Source: Metallyticus violacea
Lineage: Eukaryota; Arthropoda; Insecta; Mantodea; Metallyticidae
Assembly (NCBI GenBank): GCA_030762175.1
Contig: CM060834.1
Location: 69,293,501 to 69,357,500, forward strand
Direction: 5' to 3'
DNA length: 64,000 nucleotides
Position numbers and translations under genes: made by a program. Shown here in pieces: positions 36,526 to 48,916 of this stretch. Each line of letters starts with the position of its first letter. Within the stretch, counting starts at the first letter, position 1. The notes under the pieces are model-generated. The model saw only the letters and a list, made by a program, of their open reading frames with translations. It did no database searches and was not told the DNA's origin.

Positions 36526-36894
36526 AGCTTCATTTAAAACACAGATATATAGATTAATATGAGAATTTAATGCAAGTTTCTCAAAAAAAGACCGGTTCAA
36601 CTTAGGAGAGCCCTGGTGGTCCAAATTAGGCAACTGGGCATTATTAATTAAAAGGTGAACCCACGAAATTAAAAAACGGTTGCATAATATGCACTCAGAA
36701 GTCATAAATACACTTTTAAAAGATACTGTAGAATATTTTATTGAATAAATGAATGAATGAAAGACAGCCCATTATGTCCCGTAAAGAGCTGAGGCCTCCT
36801 GCTAAAGGGAAAAGTTATTTTGTGACTCACGAGGTGAGCTATTCCATATGCGTAACTGGTTCTACAGAAAAAAACTATACTATTTTATAGTTTC
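36526..36894. other. Nothing recognised
   Basis: May be the decayed upstream part of the pogo-like relic (open frame 36460-36705, minus), but I cannot recognise DDE motifs. Confidence 0.35.
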
Positions 36895-37795
36895 TGGTCC
36901 TTTATGAGGTCTTGCCACTTCTCACTTCACTCACTTCTGCTGCGGGTGATACTTGACCAATGAACTCCGAGATGCTCCTTGAATGTGTCTGACATCTTCT
37001 CGGTCGTTCTGCATAGAAGTCCCACATGATAGTGATCTGTTGTTGCCTCGCCACCTTCCCGCCCCATTTCCATTTTATCACTGGACATCTTCTCGGTCGT
37101 TCTGCATAGAGGTCCCACATGATAGTGATCTGTTGTTGCCTCGCCACGTGCCCGCCCCATTTCCATTTTATCACTGCAGCTCTGTCCATGATGCTTTCTG
37201 ATTGTGTGATTCCCTGCAGTCTAGTGTTGGAGATCTTGTCTCTCAATGTTACACCTAGGATCTTCCTCTCCATTTTTCTTTGACATGTTGCTTGCTCTGC
37301 CGCTGTTTATCGGTAAGAGACCAGGTTTGACATCCATATATCAACATTGGGAAGACACGAGTTGAGTGCCTAGAGTCTCAGTTTAGAGATGCATCTTGCA
37401 ATATGAACTTTAGAGACCGGAAGGATTTCCAAGCTTGTGCTACTCTCCTCTTAATCTCTTTACACATTTTACACTGACCTAGATACGAGATGTATTCATT
37501 CACATACTGAATCTCTTCATCATTTATTTCTATTGTCTTTTTGGTGCATTGGTCATTATGTTAGTTTTAGTGTAATTCATCATGATTGCTATACTCGTTT
37601 AGCTCTAGAAGTTTTTGTTGTAAGTCTTCGGGTGTTCTCGAAAATTACACCACATCATCCGCGAATCTTTGGTTGGTTAGTCTGGTACTATTTATGCTGA
37701 TGCTAATTTGCTGTCCCATTGTAGTTGTCTGAAGACTTCTTCCAGAAGTAGGCGAAGAGTTATGGGGAGATAGAATATTTTATTACTTACTCTTA
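36895..37795 (-). pseudogene. RTE-type LINE, RT C-terminal half, with 93-bp duplication
   Basis: The minus strand reads QRFADDVV (near 37647-37667; the YxDD-type RT catalytic site is FADD), then the ELNEYS segment, EIKRRVAQAWKSFRSLKFIL, LIYGCQTWSLT and MERKILGVTLRDKI. This is the usual order after the RT palm in RTE-like insect LINEs, and it ends with the KWKWGGHVARQ block. That block is duplicated in frame (36991-37083 and 37084-37176), giving an uninterrupted 123-residue frame at 36902-37273. Several stops elsewhere show it is inactive. Confidence 0.85.
36991..37176. repeat. 93-bp tandem duplication inside the LINE frame
   Basis: Two units of exactly 93 bp (31 codons) differing at only a few positions, for example AGAAGTCCC against AGAGGTCCC. 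The duplication keeps the reading frame. Confidence 0.9.
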
Positions 37796-40653
37796 TTGCA
37801 TACAGTAGCTTAGTTGCACAAAGTTATAACTTAAACAACGAAAACAAATCCTACTTCCTCAGACGTACTCACAGTGAGGGAATGAGTCACAAGCACACCA
37901 CAGCGTTACCAACGTGTATAGTACCAACTGAACTCTTTAAAATACTCATTTAATGAAGACAAAGGAGGTCCAAACTGTGCAACGGTCCAATTTCGAAAAC
38001 TTTCCTCTAAACTTAGTCTTGAAGATTGGAGATGTATGTACTATGTGAAGTGGTGCAGAGAAGTGGTAAGAACGATTCGTAAGAAAATTTATGTGTTCAA
38101 ATTAAATGAAATTCAGAAATTTCCTACGCAGATGCTGGGAATGTATTTTCGCTGAAAGACATCTTTTTTAACATTATTGGTATCAAAAGTTAGTGCTTAT
38201 TATTATCAATTTTAAATAAAGTGTCATTTTATGCTTTCAGTAAAAATAAAAATACTAAGCCTGCGTGCAATGATTTCCTTTTTCCGTTTTCGGGGGCTGC
38301 ACTACCCCAGTAAGCAGGAGAGCTTAGAAGGCTTGATACTTGAACCTTGCTGCACTACTGCATATGTAGTGTTCCAATACGCGTTTATGAGCAATATCTT
38401 GATGAATAACAGAAGATTATTTTTATTTTTATCCAAACTCACCACAACACCACAGTTTGTTCCTGTGAACGCAAGTATAGATATAACAATTGCTTGAAAG
38501 CATATGATTATTTCACACTAAAAAGAAAGATTCGCATACGTGCCTGAGTGTAGGGATTTATTTAACATGTTTATAATAGTAAGTTTTTTCATAAAATTTA
38601 TAATTTTTGTGAAAAAAAACTTACGAATTTCATATTAATTTTTGATAATGAACCAACAGTTTTGCAGTAAATTGCTAAGCCAAAGCATCAGGGGCGACCC
38701 GTCAATAACAACTAGATGCTCCCCCCGAAGTAAATACCTTAATTATTGTCATTTTTCTCTTCTCCTGGCCAACTTTTAAAACAAAAAGTGCTTGAAAACA
38801 TGTATAAGCTATTAGATTGTAATTGTATATTACACAATAAGCGCAATTCCTTTCTACTGTAGTAGCAGTAGCACGCGGATCCTCCGTTGGCGAGGGGAGC
38901 TCTTAGGCCAGCTCAGAAAATTTTACGCTTTAAGCTTATACCTTCATGGCACAGCATCCTCCGAGTGAGTTTGCCTCTCTCCAGCTTATTTCTGCGTTCT
39001 CTTGGGTCAGCAGGAAGACGGCTCTTGGCCAGCGCGGAGTATTCTCTCTTTTCTTAGGAACCAGATGTTGAGGAGTTACTGGCACCACGCATAACTACTA
39101 CAGTCTTTTCAACTTTGTTTCAAACTGGGTAGCTTCCTCACTGTTTGTCGATGGAAAGTAGACTTTCACAGTGTTAACTGTTACGTTTCATGAAAGCGCA
39201 ACTGTTTGGTCGCAATGAATAAACTGGACCTTTTATTAAAGACTCCATGTTTGCTTCTACGTTTAACGGTTACGTTGAAAGTGAAACTATTTGAACCTCT
39301 TCAATCGAAAGCTAGAAGAGCTTAATCAGCAAGACGACAAAAAAATTAAGAGTTTTTGTTTGTTTGGGGAAAAAAAAAAACATCTTGGCTGACAGCGTGT
39401 GAAACGAGAAACATATCTTGTCTAAATGAATGAAACTAGAAAATAAATAGACAGGACAACTTTCGTTTCTGTATAGGCCGACCAAATGACAGATATTACA
39501 TGCATGTGACAATTTATTGTAATATTGCGATATAACAGAGGGGGTAAACCGGTTGAAATATTCATAAAATTCATTGCTATTTCTGAATTGACTGCAGAAG
39601 GCTTAAGAAGTACTTTAACAGCTGAATTAGAAGTGTTCCATACAAACCAGAAGTTCATAGCACAGACGAACGTTGGCACTGCAGTTATGAGAAAATGTTG
39701 GGGAGAAGTTAATTCTTGTTAAGAAACAACTCTCACTTCGGGTGTCATGTAGTTATGTCTCTGGCCCACCCTTCTACAGGGACAACGAGCCGCCATTGCA
39801 ACGCATCAATTGCATGCCAAAAGTAAATAAAAATAACATTATTTATTTTACCCATTTTTATCGTCAATATTTAACAAGAGCTGACCTGCCATAAAATTAT
39901 TTTAGTGTGATACATATTGTAGGGCCTTTGGGGGGGGGGCATATTCTGTAAACTTATGAAACAGCCTCTTTAGTTATACATATTTGTCGCAGGAATCACA
40001 TCTTTCTACTCTCCTCTCATGTCACTTTGCAGTATCTACGCAACATTATGTCGGGACTTCAGTTATAAATCTTGTCTACATACACGGTGTTTTATGTTTC
40101 GGCGTGCCGCAGTTGATTTCAACTCTGCGTATAAAATCTTACATTATAGAAGATGCTGGAATTGTTGTCTATCCCCCGCTAAACAGGAAAACACATTCTG
40201 GTTGTTTCTGGTTTCATTGCTAATGTCGATTTCCACACCTGGTCCTTATTTCGGGAGTCATTTGGATACCGAGCGTTTAACGCTCTGTGTAGGCTTTGTC
40301 GCCATCTGGCGATCAGAAAAATGCAAGCTAGAGGAATGTGCTATATAAACATTTTCTATCCTTCTTACGTTAGTGCCGATAAAAATAAACGATGTTTTTA
40401 GATATTTGCCCTTGGTTAGAAGGCAGTGGGTATGCCGGATCTGAGTCTGAGAGGTCCTCCTTTATGTGGCAGCATGGGTATTCTACAAAAACTCGTACTT
40501 TGCAGGTAAACAGTTCAAGCCCTCCTCGTACTTCAGCTCCCATTCGCCTTCTTCTGATCGCCAGGCTGTACTTGCATCTTGTTCCTATTGATTGCAATAG
40601 ATAAGAGATTTTTTGAGAATAGTAGGTCGTATCCTTTCTAACATGGTCGGTTC
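37796..40653. other. No element recognised
   Basis: A GC-richer patch at 38870-39060 has no recognised identity. Open frames 39422-39679 (-), 39984-40348 (+, two overlapping) and 40370-40657 (-) have no domain I know. G9 and A10 homopolymers occur at 39930-39940 and 39370-39380. Confidence 0.4.
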
Positions 40654-41645
40654 TCATTTAACCAGGCAGTCTTTTCAATATTTAAATTAAACCATTGTCC
40701 AGACATTTTTTTAGATTTAAATGTTCTATTTTGAGTGTAGTAATACTTGGAAACGTGCACACAGTAAACTTTTATATTTATCTTTTATTTCAATCAGAAA
40801 AATGTTCTACACATTAATATTTCAATGTCTAATTTCAATATATACCTTTTATTTATTAATGTTTTGAAACAAATAATACAAAATCACAGAGAGTTCTGTC
40901 AAATATAATTTAATTTCAAACTATTTTCTAACACTGTATATGTTTATTAACGAATAGAAACATCGTTGACCGCAGACTTGTCCTATTATTTCGTCGCAGA
41001 TGCTGCAGCTTTTTCATGAATTTTTATGGTACGAGTAATTCCTGATGTTACGAGCATCTAATGTAGTGTGGACCCCTCATATCTTCTCTAGCATCTCTGA
41101 ATCTGAATCTCAGCAGCCCCATATTTTAATTTTTTCTTTATTGCTGAGAATAGGAGCCATTGTAGAAACTTACGAATATTTTTTGTCTTAAATTTCGACT
41201 ACATATCTCATATCTTGGACTATATTCTTACTATTTCTACCGCTTTCAAGCTCCTAAACATATTCGGAATTGTCATCCATTGTTCTTTATTACTTCTTAT
41301 AAAGCATGTTCATTTCCAATAGCTGATTATCTTAAATGACTCTTGGAATGAACGAAATGAACATTTACATTCTGCCTGAAAAATATATGTAGAAATAACA
41401 TTTGTGAGAGGCAAATATATCGTGTTACTGGAACAATAATAAGAAATAAAAACAGTACTGATTGAATTTTGTGAAATCTCAGTTACTGGACACGAATTTT
41501 GTGAAATCTCTGCACATTCAGGCCCTCTTAATCGAGCAAGGTAGCTCAGGCGGTAACGCTTGGGATTCGCATTTGGGAGGTGCCAGGTTTATGTCCATAA
41601 GGTCAGCCATCCTGATATTGTTTTTTTCTTCTTCTTTCATGGTTT
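40654..41645 (+). repeat. Copy 2 of the ~1-kb duplicated block
   Basis: Counterpart of 29842-30830 in the same orientation, with high similarity. It has a short insertion near 40820-40840 (an extra AATATTTCAATG-type unit) and lacks one CTGAAT unit. Its tRNA-like head is at 41533-41600 (GGTAGCTCAGGCGGTAACGC), better preserved than in copy 1. Confidence 0.85.
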
Positions 41646-42282
41646 TTTCCTTCTAATATACCTTCTAATTAATTCTTGTTTAGATACCTGCGAGAGGGAG
41701 TAGAATTGAAAATTATAAAGAATTTGGTAGCAGAAACGCACTGTTAAAATTGTAACTTTTCGCAATGAACCACAGAAACAAATTTGTGAATAATAACGTG
41801 AATAGCAGGTGTGAAAGGAGGCAATTGATCCAGAAAATTTTAAGTTAATTCCTCACGAGCTGATACGTTTAATGTTTCCATATGAAACTATTTTGCTGTA
41901 GAGTCAATTGTCGGTTTAGTAAGCGACGTTCAGGAGCGTAACAAAGGAAGGTGTGAAGCTTGCTTGAAGTATACGATTGCTGTACGCTTAGTAGCCGAGA
42001 CGTAGCATACAGCCTAAGGGGACAACACTTATAACTGAACTCATGTTATTTTGCTCTTTCCTCCTCATAATTCCGTTTTTCTTAGAAATATTTAATTGTT
42101 TGGCTTTCTATGAGTATCCGGTTATCTCTCAGATCCTAAATAATTTAGCAAAACCGATGCTAAGATACGTTCAAAGACTGCCGATACACACGTTACCAAT
42201 ACTTTTATTACCATGAAGAATGAGATGGATTATCTGGCGTGTGTCGAATGATCCTATTAATGACCAAGCCTGACACCTGGAT
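41646..42282. other. Nothing recognised
   Basis: No coding or repeat signal identified. Confidence 0.4.
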
Positions 42283-42480
42283 CGATATGAGTGGCTAAGG
42301 TCGCTATGACAGGAACTGGCAAACTGAAAGTTATGGCTCGATTCCCTCCAGAATTGTCTTCTTTGACTGAGGTTTCTCCGGTTTTCCGAGGTCCTCATCA
42401 ATGACAAATACCGGGAAGGTATCCTAGACTTATGCCTGGAACAATCCCTTTCCCATTTTTTCTCCTAATTTATTATTTAA
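42283..42480 (+). mobile_element. Old, degenerate family-B SINE
   Basis: GAGTGGCTAAGGTCGCTATG and GGCTCGATTCCC are decayed A- and B-boxes. They are followed by TGACTGAGGTTTCTCCGGTTTTCC and TGCCTGGAACAATCCC, matching the family-B body. Its 3' end is unclear. Confidence 0.65.
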
Positions 42481-42715
42481 TCTTATCCATCGCCCATGAT
42501 AGAATACGTGAATTCAAATTTATGAACAAATTTTAAAGGAAATTGTTACTAAAATATATTTAAAAATGAATAAAAACCTAAAAAAATTAATAACTAAGCG
42601 GACGTTAGCTATTTCATAGAAATATTAAAATCTTACGAAAATATACTCACATCCAAATAACATAAACATGTACATATTTATATTTCCCCGCAATTCTCAA
42701 ATACATTTCACACAC
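42481..42715. other. Nothing recognised
   Basis: AT-rich spacer between the SINE relic and the purine tract. Confidence 0.4.
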
Positions 42716-42754
42716 ACAAAAAAAAAGAAAAGAAAAGAAGAAAAAGAAAAAGAA

Positions 42755-42787
<33 letters not shown>

Positions 42788-42788
42788 A
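42716..42788. repeat. (AAAG)n purine tract
   Basis: Purine-only tract passing from AAAAG to AAG to AAAG units, just upstream of a family-A SINE. Mirror-symmetric purine tracts of this kind can form triplex DNA. Confidence 0.85.
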
Positions 42789-42833
42789 AATACAAAAGGA
42801 CTATAACTAGTTCCATAAAATTTTAAATAGATC

Positions 42834-43127
42834 AATGTTGTTGATTTGGTTTATTTACGAGCGCTCTTTAACATCACAGGTCATCAGCGTCCCATTCAAT
42901 TCAGGGTGTGAAACGGCCGACAAATTTTTCTCAGAGGTTTCTTTTTTCAGGCTTGAGGTTTTTTTACGTGCCGTAAATGTACGACACGGGACCCATGGCT
43001 TTACCTCCCTTCCGAAGGAAGCCATACTTAGGATTTTTAAGCCCGAAAAAAATCCATCGGTTCTGGCCGGGATCGAACCCGCGATCTTGGGTTTAGAAGA
43101 TAAGTATAGTTACCGACCGGACCGACA
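42834..43127 (-). mobile_element. Family-A SINE
   Basis: Aligns along its length with 4528-4821, with a degraded A-box: the acceptor end reads TACCGACCGGACCGAC and has lost the ACTACACCACC stretch. The B-box is GGTTCGATCCC on the minus strand. The tail (left side) is adjacent to ATTTAAAATTTTATGG. Confidence 0.8.
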
Positions 43128-45440
43128 AATGAAAGCCGTAACGCAACATAAGTAGGTATAGTGAAAAGTACTATAATCATGTCTTTTAATTTGAGGATCT
43201 GTTTTATAATTAACTCTCAATGATTGCCTGAATTATAAATCCTGTTCATGATCATAAGGCGTTGTAAATATTCTTTTCTATTTGCAATTGGCCATTTTTC
43301 ATAATTATTGTGCTTATCATTGAGATGAAACTCAAGTACTTAGTTCCCTTATTAATTTTGCATAGAATAAGTTTTATTGCGCTTTTGAAATAACCAATGA
43401 CATCTCAGTTTATATAATACAGGTGGCAAAGGCAGAATTTCTTAGTTTACATCTGTTAAGATCCGCATCACGGTTCTGTAACAGCATAATTAAAGTTCGA
43501 CACCCTCAAAGTCTCAAAATATAGCCCCAATAAACAAGGAATTAAATAAAATATTCATACAAAATTGCCTGGGCGTAGGCATTTATGAAAATTCCCTCTT
43601 GGGTAATAGGTAAAAGAGTTTTAATGCTGCCCAAAATAAGAATTTATTTTAACTTTCATTTTCAAATATGTGTTCTCATTAAAAGAACTACAAAAGGCAA
43701 CTATATGAATATAGCCAAAATACAACTTATTACTTATAATAAAAATTTTGAAACATAGTACCTGGTCACACGGCTTACCTTTGAAGAAGGCTCCGTGCCT
43801 AACAATGTTTAATACAGCACTGCAACTATAATCCTTGCTGTTCCGGAGACGGCTCTCAATAAGTAGAAAAGACGAGTGCCAGTCAGAATGATTACGTCAT
43901 AGCTTGACAGAAATTTTAATTGACGAGGAAATCAAGTATTAGCTGGCCAGCCATCCTGATCTCGCCAGATATTTAGTACGAGGAAGGAGAGAGAGAGAAA
44001 AGACATTAGAAATAAAGGAAATGCGGGAAAAAAAAAACGGTGCAATAACTACCATCAACAATATCCCATTACTGCCTCTGTTGTTGCTATTAATTACTAT
44101 ACTTTGTGCATTATAATTATACTGTGTATACAATATACAGGGGGATCATGAGTTATTTTTGAGGATATTTGTTTCAATAGATTTTTCCACAGTGCAACTC
44201 ATTTCTGATAATCACTTTAATTTTAGAGATTTTTGCAAAACTACCTGCTCTTAATTTCTTAGCTTCTGCATCTGCCATAACAACAAACGAAAGGTCGTTA
44301 ACAGCTTCTCCCGGCGAATAATAAACATTAGGTAAGAATTATTCGCAATGAAAATTAGATACAACATTATGTAGATAAATATAAAAGCTAGAGATAAGAT
44401 TATTAACGCAACTGTTTACACTTACGTAAACAGCTGATTAGAAAAATAAGAGACCTAGGATACGGAGCTCATATACTTCCGGTAGATTCGTGCTACTGCA
44501 TCTCCTTTACGATGCGTTTAACCATAAATGAGTAGATAATGTTTCGAGATATCCTGAATTTTTAAACTGTTCCATCTTACAAACGAATATCGTTTGTGTG
44601 ACATTCAAAAGATTCGAAGTTAGCTATTAAAACATGCTCAACCCAACAGCAGTTACAGATGATTGATACTCGTAAAGAAATACACATCGTATTTGATTCT
44701 TGGATCTCTAAGAATTGCCTATTTGACATTTAATTCAATTAACCAGAAAAAAAAAAAAAAAATAACAGACCTTGCAAGACTTATAGTCAGAAAAATTTAT
44801 ACTTATGATTGCAATGCCACATTAACCGCTTCAGAGAGGGCAAAATGATACTAAATGTTTTTATCCCATTGCTCAGAAATTACCATCTTGTATAAGGAAA
44901 GTTACAGGTTTCCTTTTACTCTCTCTCTAATATTATATTCAGGTGGTTAATGAACTACACCGAGATAATTTCAGACAGTGTAGAGATGTATATAAGCAAT
45001 TTGAGATAGGCAATGTGTGGTTCACAACCAAACATAAATAGTTTTATGGTGTTACGTTTTGGCAACAGGTGTTGATAAGTTGGTACTAAAGCCAAGCCGG
45101 GTGAAAATTTGGTTTAGAATGTCTTTAAAACTGCCTTGCGAGCTTAGCTATATCGCCTTTACGCAGCTCGTTATCAGCGTTTTCAAGATTTAGTATCATA
45201 AAAAGATTTTAAATCTCGAACTTAAGCATTTGACAGTCGACACCGAACATCTATTAACTGCTGTTTGCATTATGTAGCCAAGACCGACTATATTTCTTTT
45301 ACATATGAGAAATATTGATTGTAAACACTTTCATATTCTTAAAAACCATCTAAATATTTTCTAATGGTAAACAATGCCTTTTCGCAAACGTAACATGCGT
45401 AAAAGTTTCATATTTGTTTCGTATAGGGCAACTTCGGCCA
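43128..45440. other. No element recognised
   Basis: AT-rich DNA; only short homopolymers (A15 near 44748-44762) and short frames without motifs. Confidence 0.4.
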
Positions 45441-45600
45441 CTATTTTTTTTTTTTTTTCCGTATTGGGGTCTGATAAATGCAGTCGATCTTAATATAGCC
45501 TACTTTAATTGCTTTCGTGGCGTAACGCATAACACAAAAGTTAAGTTCCACAGGCCGCGGGTTCAATTTTTGTCACGCTGTTAATTTTTTTAAGGAGTGC
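45441..45600 (+). repeat. tRNA-like retroposon stub with poly-T
   Basis: Following a T15 run (about 45444-45460), the stretch CGTGGCGTAACGCATAACAC and the B-box-like GGGTTCAATTTTTG lie at a tRNA-like spacing, then another T-run. Compare 19600-19677 and the minus-strand stub at 45902-46002. Confidence 0.35.
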
Positions 45601-45901
45601 TGCGATATGCACACTGAAAAATTATGAATGAAATTTACTTAATGCTTTCAAGTGTTATTCTCTTTCTTAACAAGGAATGTAATACCAATATACTATGGCT
45701 AATAAGCTTACTATTAACATGATCCACAAAACTTAATTTATCTAACATATACTCAGGAAGTGGTTCTAATTGGTAAGTACAATAACAACTACAAGGGTTA
45801 TTATAATATGAATTGACATGTTAAGATTTAAGTGTATAAATTGAAACAGCTACTTAAAACGTAATCTAAAAGCTGTATTGTTAGGCTGTAGTCAGGGAAC
45901 G

Positions 45902-46002
45902 GAAAAAAAAAAAAAAAAAAAAAGTGATGAACGAGACTCGAACTCAAATGACCACTCCTTACTGGAAAGCTAATATCATAACTATTGCCTCGATGTGACA
46001 CA
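45902..46002 (-). repeat. tRNA-like retroposon stub followed by poly-T
   Basis: On the minus strand GAGGCAATAGTTATGATATT resembles an A-box region, and GAGTTCGAGTCTCG forms a good B-box with a 5-bp T-stem. It is followed by a run of about 20 T (A-run at 45904-45923 on the plus strand). The acceptor stem does not close well, so it is not called a tRNA gene. Confidence 0.4.
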
Positions 46003-46319
46003 TTCTGAAACCTCCCTTCGTTATTGTGTGTTATGTTTTCGAGGGGCATCTTTATTAGTCATTGCTGGCGCTTTAGAAACTTATAGACATAGCTTCGAAA
46101 TTTGAACTACCTGTGCAAGACGCCTGTACACTCTCTGAAATTATTTCGGTGTAAATCATTAACCCCCTGCATAAATACTTTTACGATGAACGGAGGACGT
46201 TCGGAGCACATTCCATGACTAAGCATAAAGCAGGATCGAAAACAGCGGAAACTCTGCGGCTAAGTAGTAGAATCTCAGACACACCTATAGATTTACTGGA
46301 AAAAGTCCCAAAAATTTAG
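46003..46319. other. Nothing recognised
   Basis: Could be the decayed upstream part of the following LINE, but no motif is visible. Confidence 0.3.
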
Positions 46320-47045
46320 GAATGGGAACAAACGGTGGACCTAAATTTAGTTGGAACACAGTTTTAAAATGTGTTTTGGAGCTGGGAAGAAGCATAGCAA
46401 ATTGCGGTATTAATCGGGAATTTGGGGCCTGCAGTATAAACTATAGAGTAGTGAAAATCAGAGTAGTGAAATACTGGCTTCGAATTATTCATGAGAACCA
46501 AACTTCTGCTGCTATGGGCAGTGAAGTTGGGAGGGAATATGACGTGGGCATCCAAATCAAGAAAGGAGCTGGAAACGATAAGGTTGGGCTCCATTTGAAT
46601 GGCGGGTCATGAGAATCAAAGTAATGCACAGGGGAAAGTATAGAACCACTTAAAGGATATGGATAAGCAGCAGACAATTGCGCAATGCAAGGAGATGATT
46701 TCGCTCAAAGTACTTTTTCAGTGGGGGATGAGGCAGTATATCAAAACAAACCAAACTCACTAGCCACGTGGCTCAGTCAAGGGGCAAGGCGGACAATTAA
46801 GGTCACTTACAAAAATGGGTTGCAAATTTGCCCCAATTGTGATGAGCAATTGTGGACACATACTGGCCAAATGTAAAGGTAAGGAAGAATGGAGGGAAAA
46901 GTGCCTATCACGACTCTATCTGGACTATGCTGGCAGGCAAGGAAGAAGAGAAGAAAGTAGATACATTTTTTATGAAAGTGAGATAGCTCAGATCTGAAAA
47001 GGCAGGCGACACAGAAGGGGTGGAGGAAAATAAAAGGAGTGAATC
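46320..47045 (+). pseudogene. LINE C-terminal relic with zinc-knuckle
   Basis: The translation shows VVKYWLRIIHEN (near 46463-46500), the 'KxWLRI' segment common after the RT in a group of insect LINEs. Then comes QICPNCDEQL (46826-46855) and, in the next frame, GHILAKCKGKEEWREKCL (46851-46905), together a CPxC...H...C knuckle. One frameshift separates the two halves, and earlier stops are present. The RT domain itself is not visible. Confidence 0.55.
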
Positions 47046-47433
47046 CAGTTGTGTGTATAGCATTCCTACTGTTAAATTATTCTTTATTTTCAAATTAAAG
47101 TATTTTAATTTTTATTGTACAGTGTTGTTTTAGCATGGAATATCTAATACGAAAGCTGATATACTGCATTAAATCAAGCAGAACTAGTGTATTATAAAAG
47201 CAGGTACAATAGGTTGGGTCCGTGCTCCTTTGATTATATAATATATAATTACAAATTTTCATAATCTTCAAAGTTTCCATGGATTCTCGCCAAATTATTT
47301 TAACATTAGAGTTTAATGAATTTAGTGATTTAATTTACTGCACTTGTACAGATTAGAAAGTCAAGCGTCAATCAGTATGTTCCTTAACATGTTTTTACAA
47401 CATTTGAAGCCTGTTCATACTATTGTTGATTTT
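47046..47433. other. AT-rich, nothing recognised
   Basis: Probably 3' untranslated remains of the LINE followed by AT-rich DNA. Confidence 0.4.
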
Positions 47434-47705
47434 TTGTTGATTTGGTTTATATATGAACGCTCTTTAACATCTCAGGTCATCAACGTCCCATTTAATTCAG
47501 GGACAAATTTTGCTCAGAGGTCTCTTCTTTCAGGCTTGAGGTTCTTTTTCGTGCTGTAAATGTACGACACGGGGCCGATGACTTTGCTTCCCTTCTGAGA
47601 AAGTCATACTTAGGCTTTTTACATCCGCCCGATCCTGGCCAGGTTTGAACCCGCGATGTTGGGTTTAGAAGGCAAGTATGGTTACACTACACCACCAAGA
47701 TCGAC
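47434..47705 (-). mobile_element. Family-A SINE
   Basis: Full-length match to family A with internal deletions: GGGCGTGAAACGGCC is shortened to GGGACAAATTT. The tRNA-like head is intact in outline (GTGTAGTGTAACC and GGTTCAAACC on the minus strand). Confidence 0.8.
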
Positions 47706-47999
47706 TTATACTATTGGGTATTATAAGCTGTGCTTACTGATGATCAGAGCACTGCGTCTGGCCATTTTGAATACACGTTGCTCGTCAATCACAGAGCCTT
47801 CTCTCACCGTTTTACCTTCATTGAGTAAAACAGGTGCAAGCTACAGTAAAACCGTCTCCCCGATACTACACCTGTAGGCTTGTTTATACAGTAGAGCGTT
47901 CAGTGACACTGCCTTTTTCTGTCCATATATATAGTACCGCCAAGCAATACTCCATGCACAGCTACTGCCTGGAGCTTCTCAAGTGTTCAAATTCAGGAC
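47706..47999. other. Nothing recognised
   Basis: No coding or repeat signal seen. Confidence 0.35.
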
Positions 48000-48142
48000 A
48001 TTACTAATGATGCATGAGATTAAACGATAAAATGGGGAAGGCATTATTTTATTTTATTTTATTTCGTGGGGAGAAGCATTTAGAGCATAAATTTGCCATA
48101 CTTTCCGGCAATTGCCATGAATGAGAACTGAGGAAAACCAGT
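48000..48142 (-). mobile_element. Family-B SINE fragment
   Basis: Minus-strand match to the middle of family B (TGATGCATGAGATTAAACGA, then TTGCCATGAATGAGAACTGAGG). It is interrupted by an ATTTT-repeat expansion at 48044-48064; the tRNA head is missing. Confidence 0.55.
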
Positions 48143-48260
48143 AATAACCCCAGTCCTTAGCGGCTACGAGCGATCATAGGCAGAGAAGAGCAAGGAACTT
48201 ATATCACTCTGATGACGGGAAGATACAAACCTTTGGCTTGAATGGCAAATGAATTTTTTT

Positions 48261-48303
48261 TTAATTTTATTTATGGACGCTCTTTAACAGCTCAGGTTCA
48301 CAG
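48261..48303 (-). mobile_element. Family-A SINE 3'-end fragment
   Basis: ATTTATGGACGCTCTTTAAC followed by AGCTCAGG, the terminal part of family A on the minus strand; the rest is absent. Confidence 0.6.
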
Positions 48304-48903
48304 CAAATGAACAAAATGCGTTTCCGGCTCATAAGGATTGTACCATTGCGCAAAAAAAAAAAAAAAAAAATCAAAACGTTATTCATTTAGGAACAAATAG
48401 CACTTTTCTGCAGCAAATCTTCTAAGAATAAAGGCTTTGATCTCTTGAGTTAGAGAACTGGTTAAACGAATCGTATTAGCCCCATAATTCTTACTGCAGC
48501 AGTCAGCATGTTCAGCACGCTCTAGATTTTTAAATTAAACAGCTTATGTAAGTTGTAAACAATCAGCTACAGATGAAGTACGGGAAGTACTGTACTACAC
48601 AACAAATCCATCACATATCTTGACCTCTTGGGACATGGCGCTGTAATCGTGTAGTTGCTTAAGTTACCGTTAGAGAGGTGAGTAACTACGTCATCGTATC
48701 TGCACATTATCGCTGTTTTACTTGTTTCTCGATATGCATCGTTAATCTGTCGTGTACAGCTATCGTCTAGAAACTGGCTTTCTCTGGGAACTCGAGTATC
48801 AAGCTGCATAATTTCTGAAATACACACAGCAACTATGCAACTGAGCCTCAAGATGGTTCGAAAATGAAAATTCAATAAATGGCTTAAAACCATTTTGCAT
48901 GTC
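48304..48903. other. Nothing recognised; A-run at 48351-48371
   Basis: A minus-strand open frame of 113 residues (48567-48908) has a good mix of residues but no domain I can name. I do not call it a gene. Confidence 0.35.
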
Positions 48904-48916
48904 TTCATAAATTATT

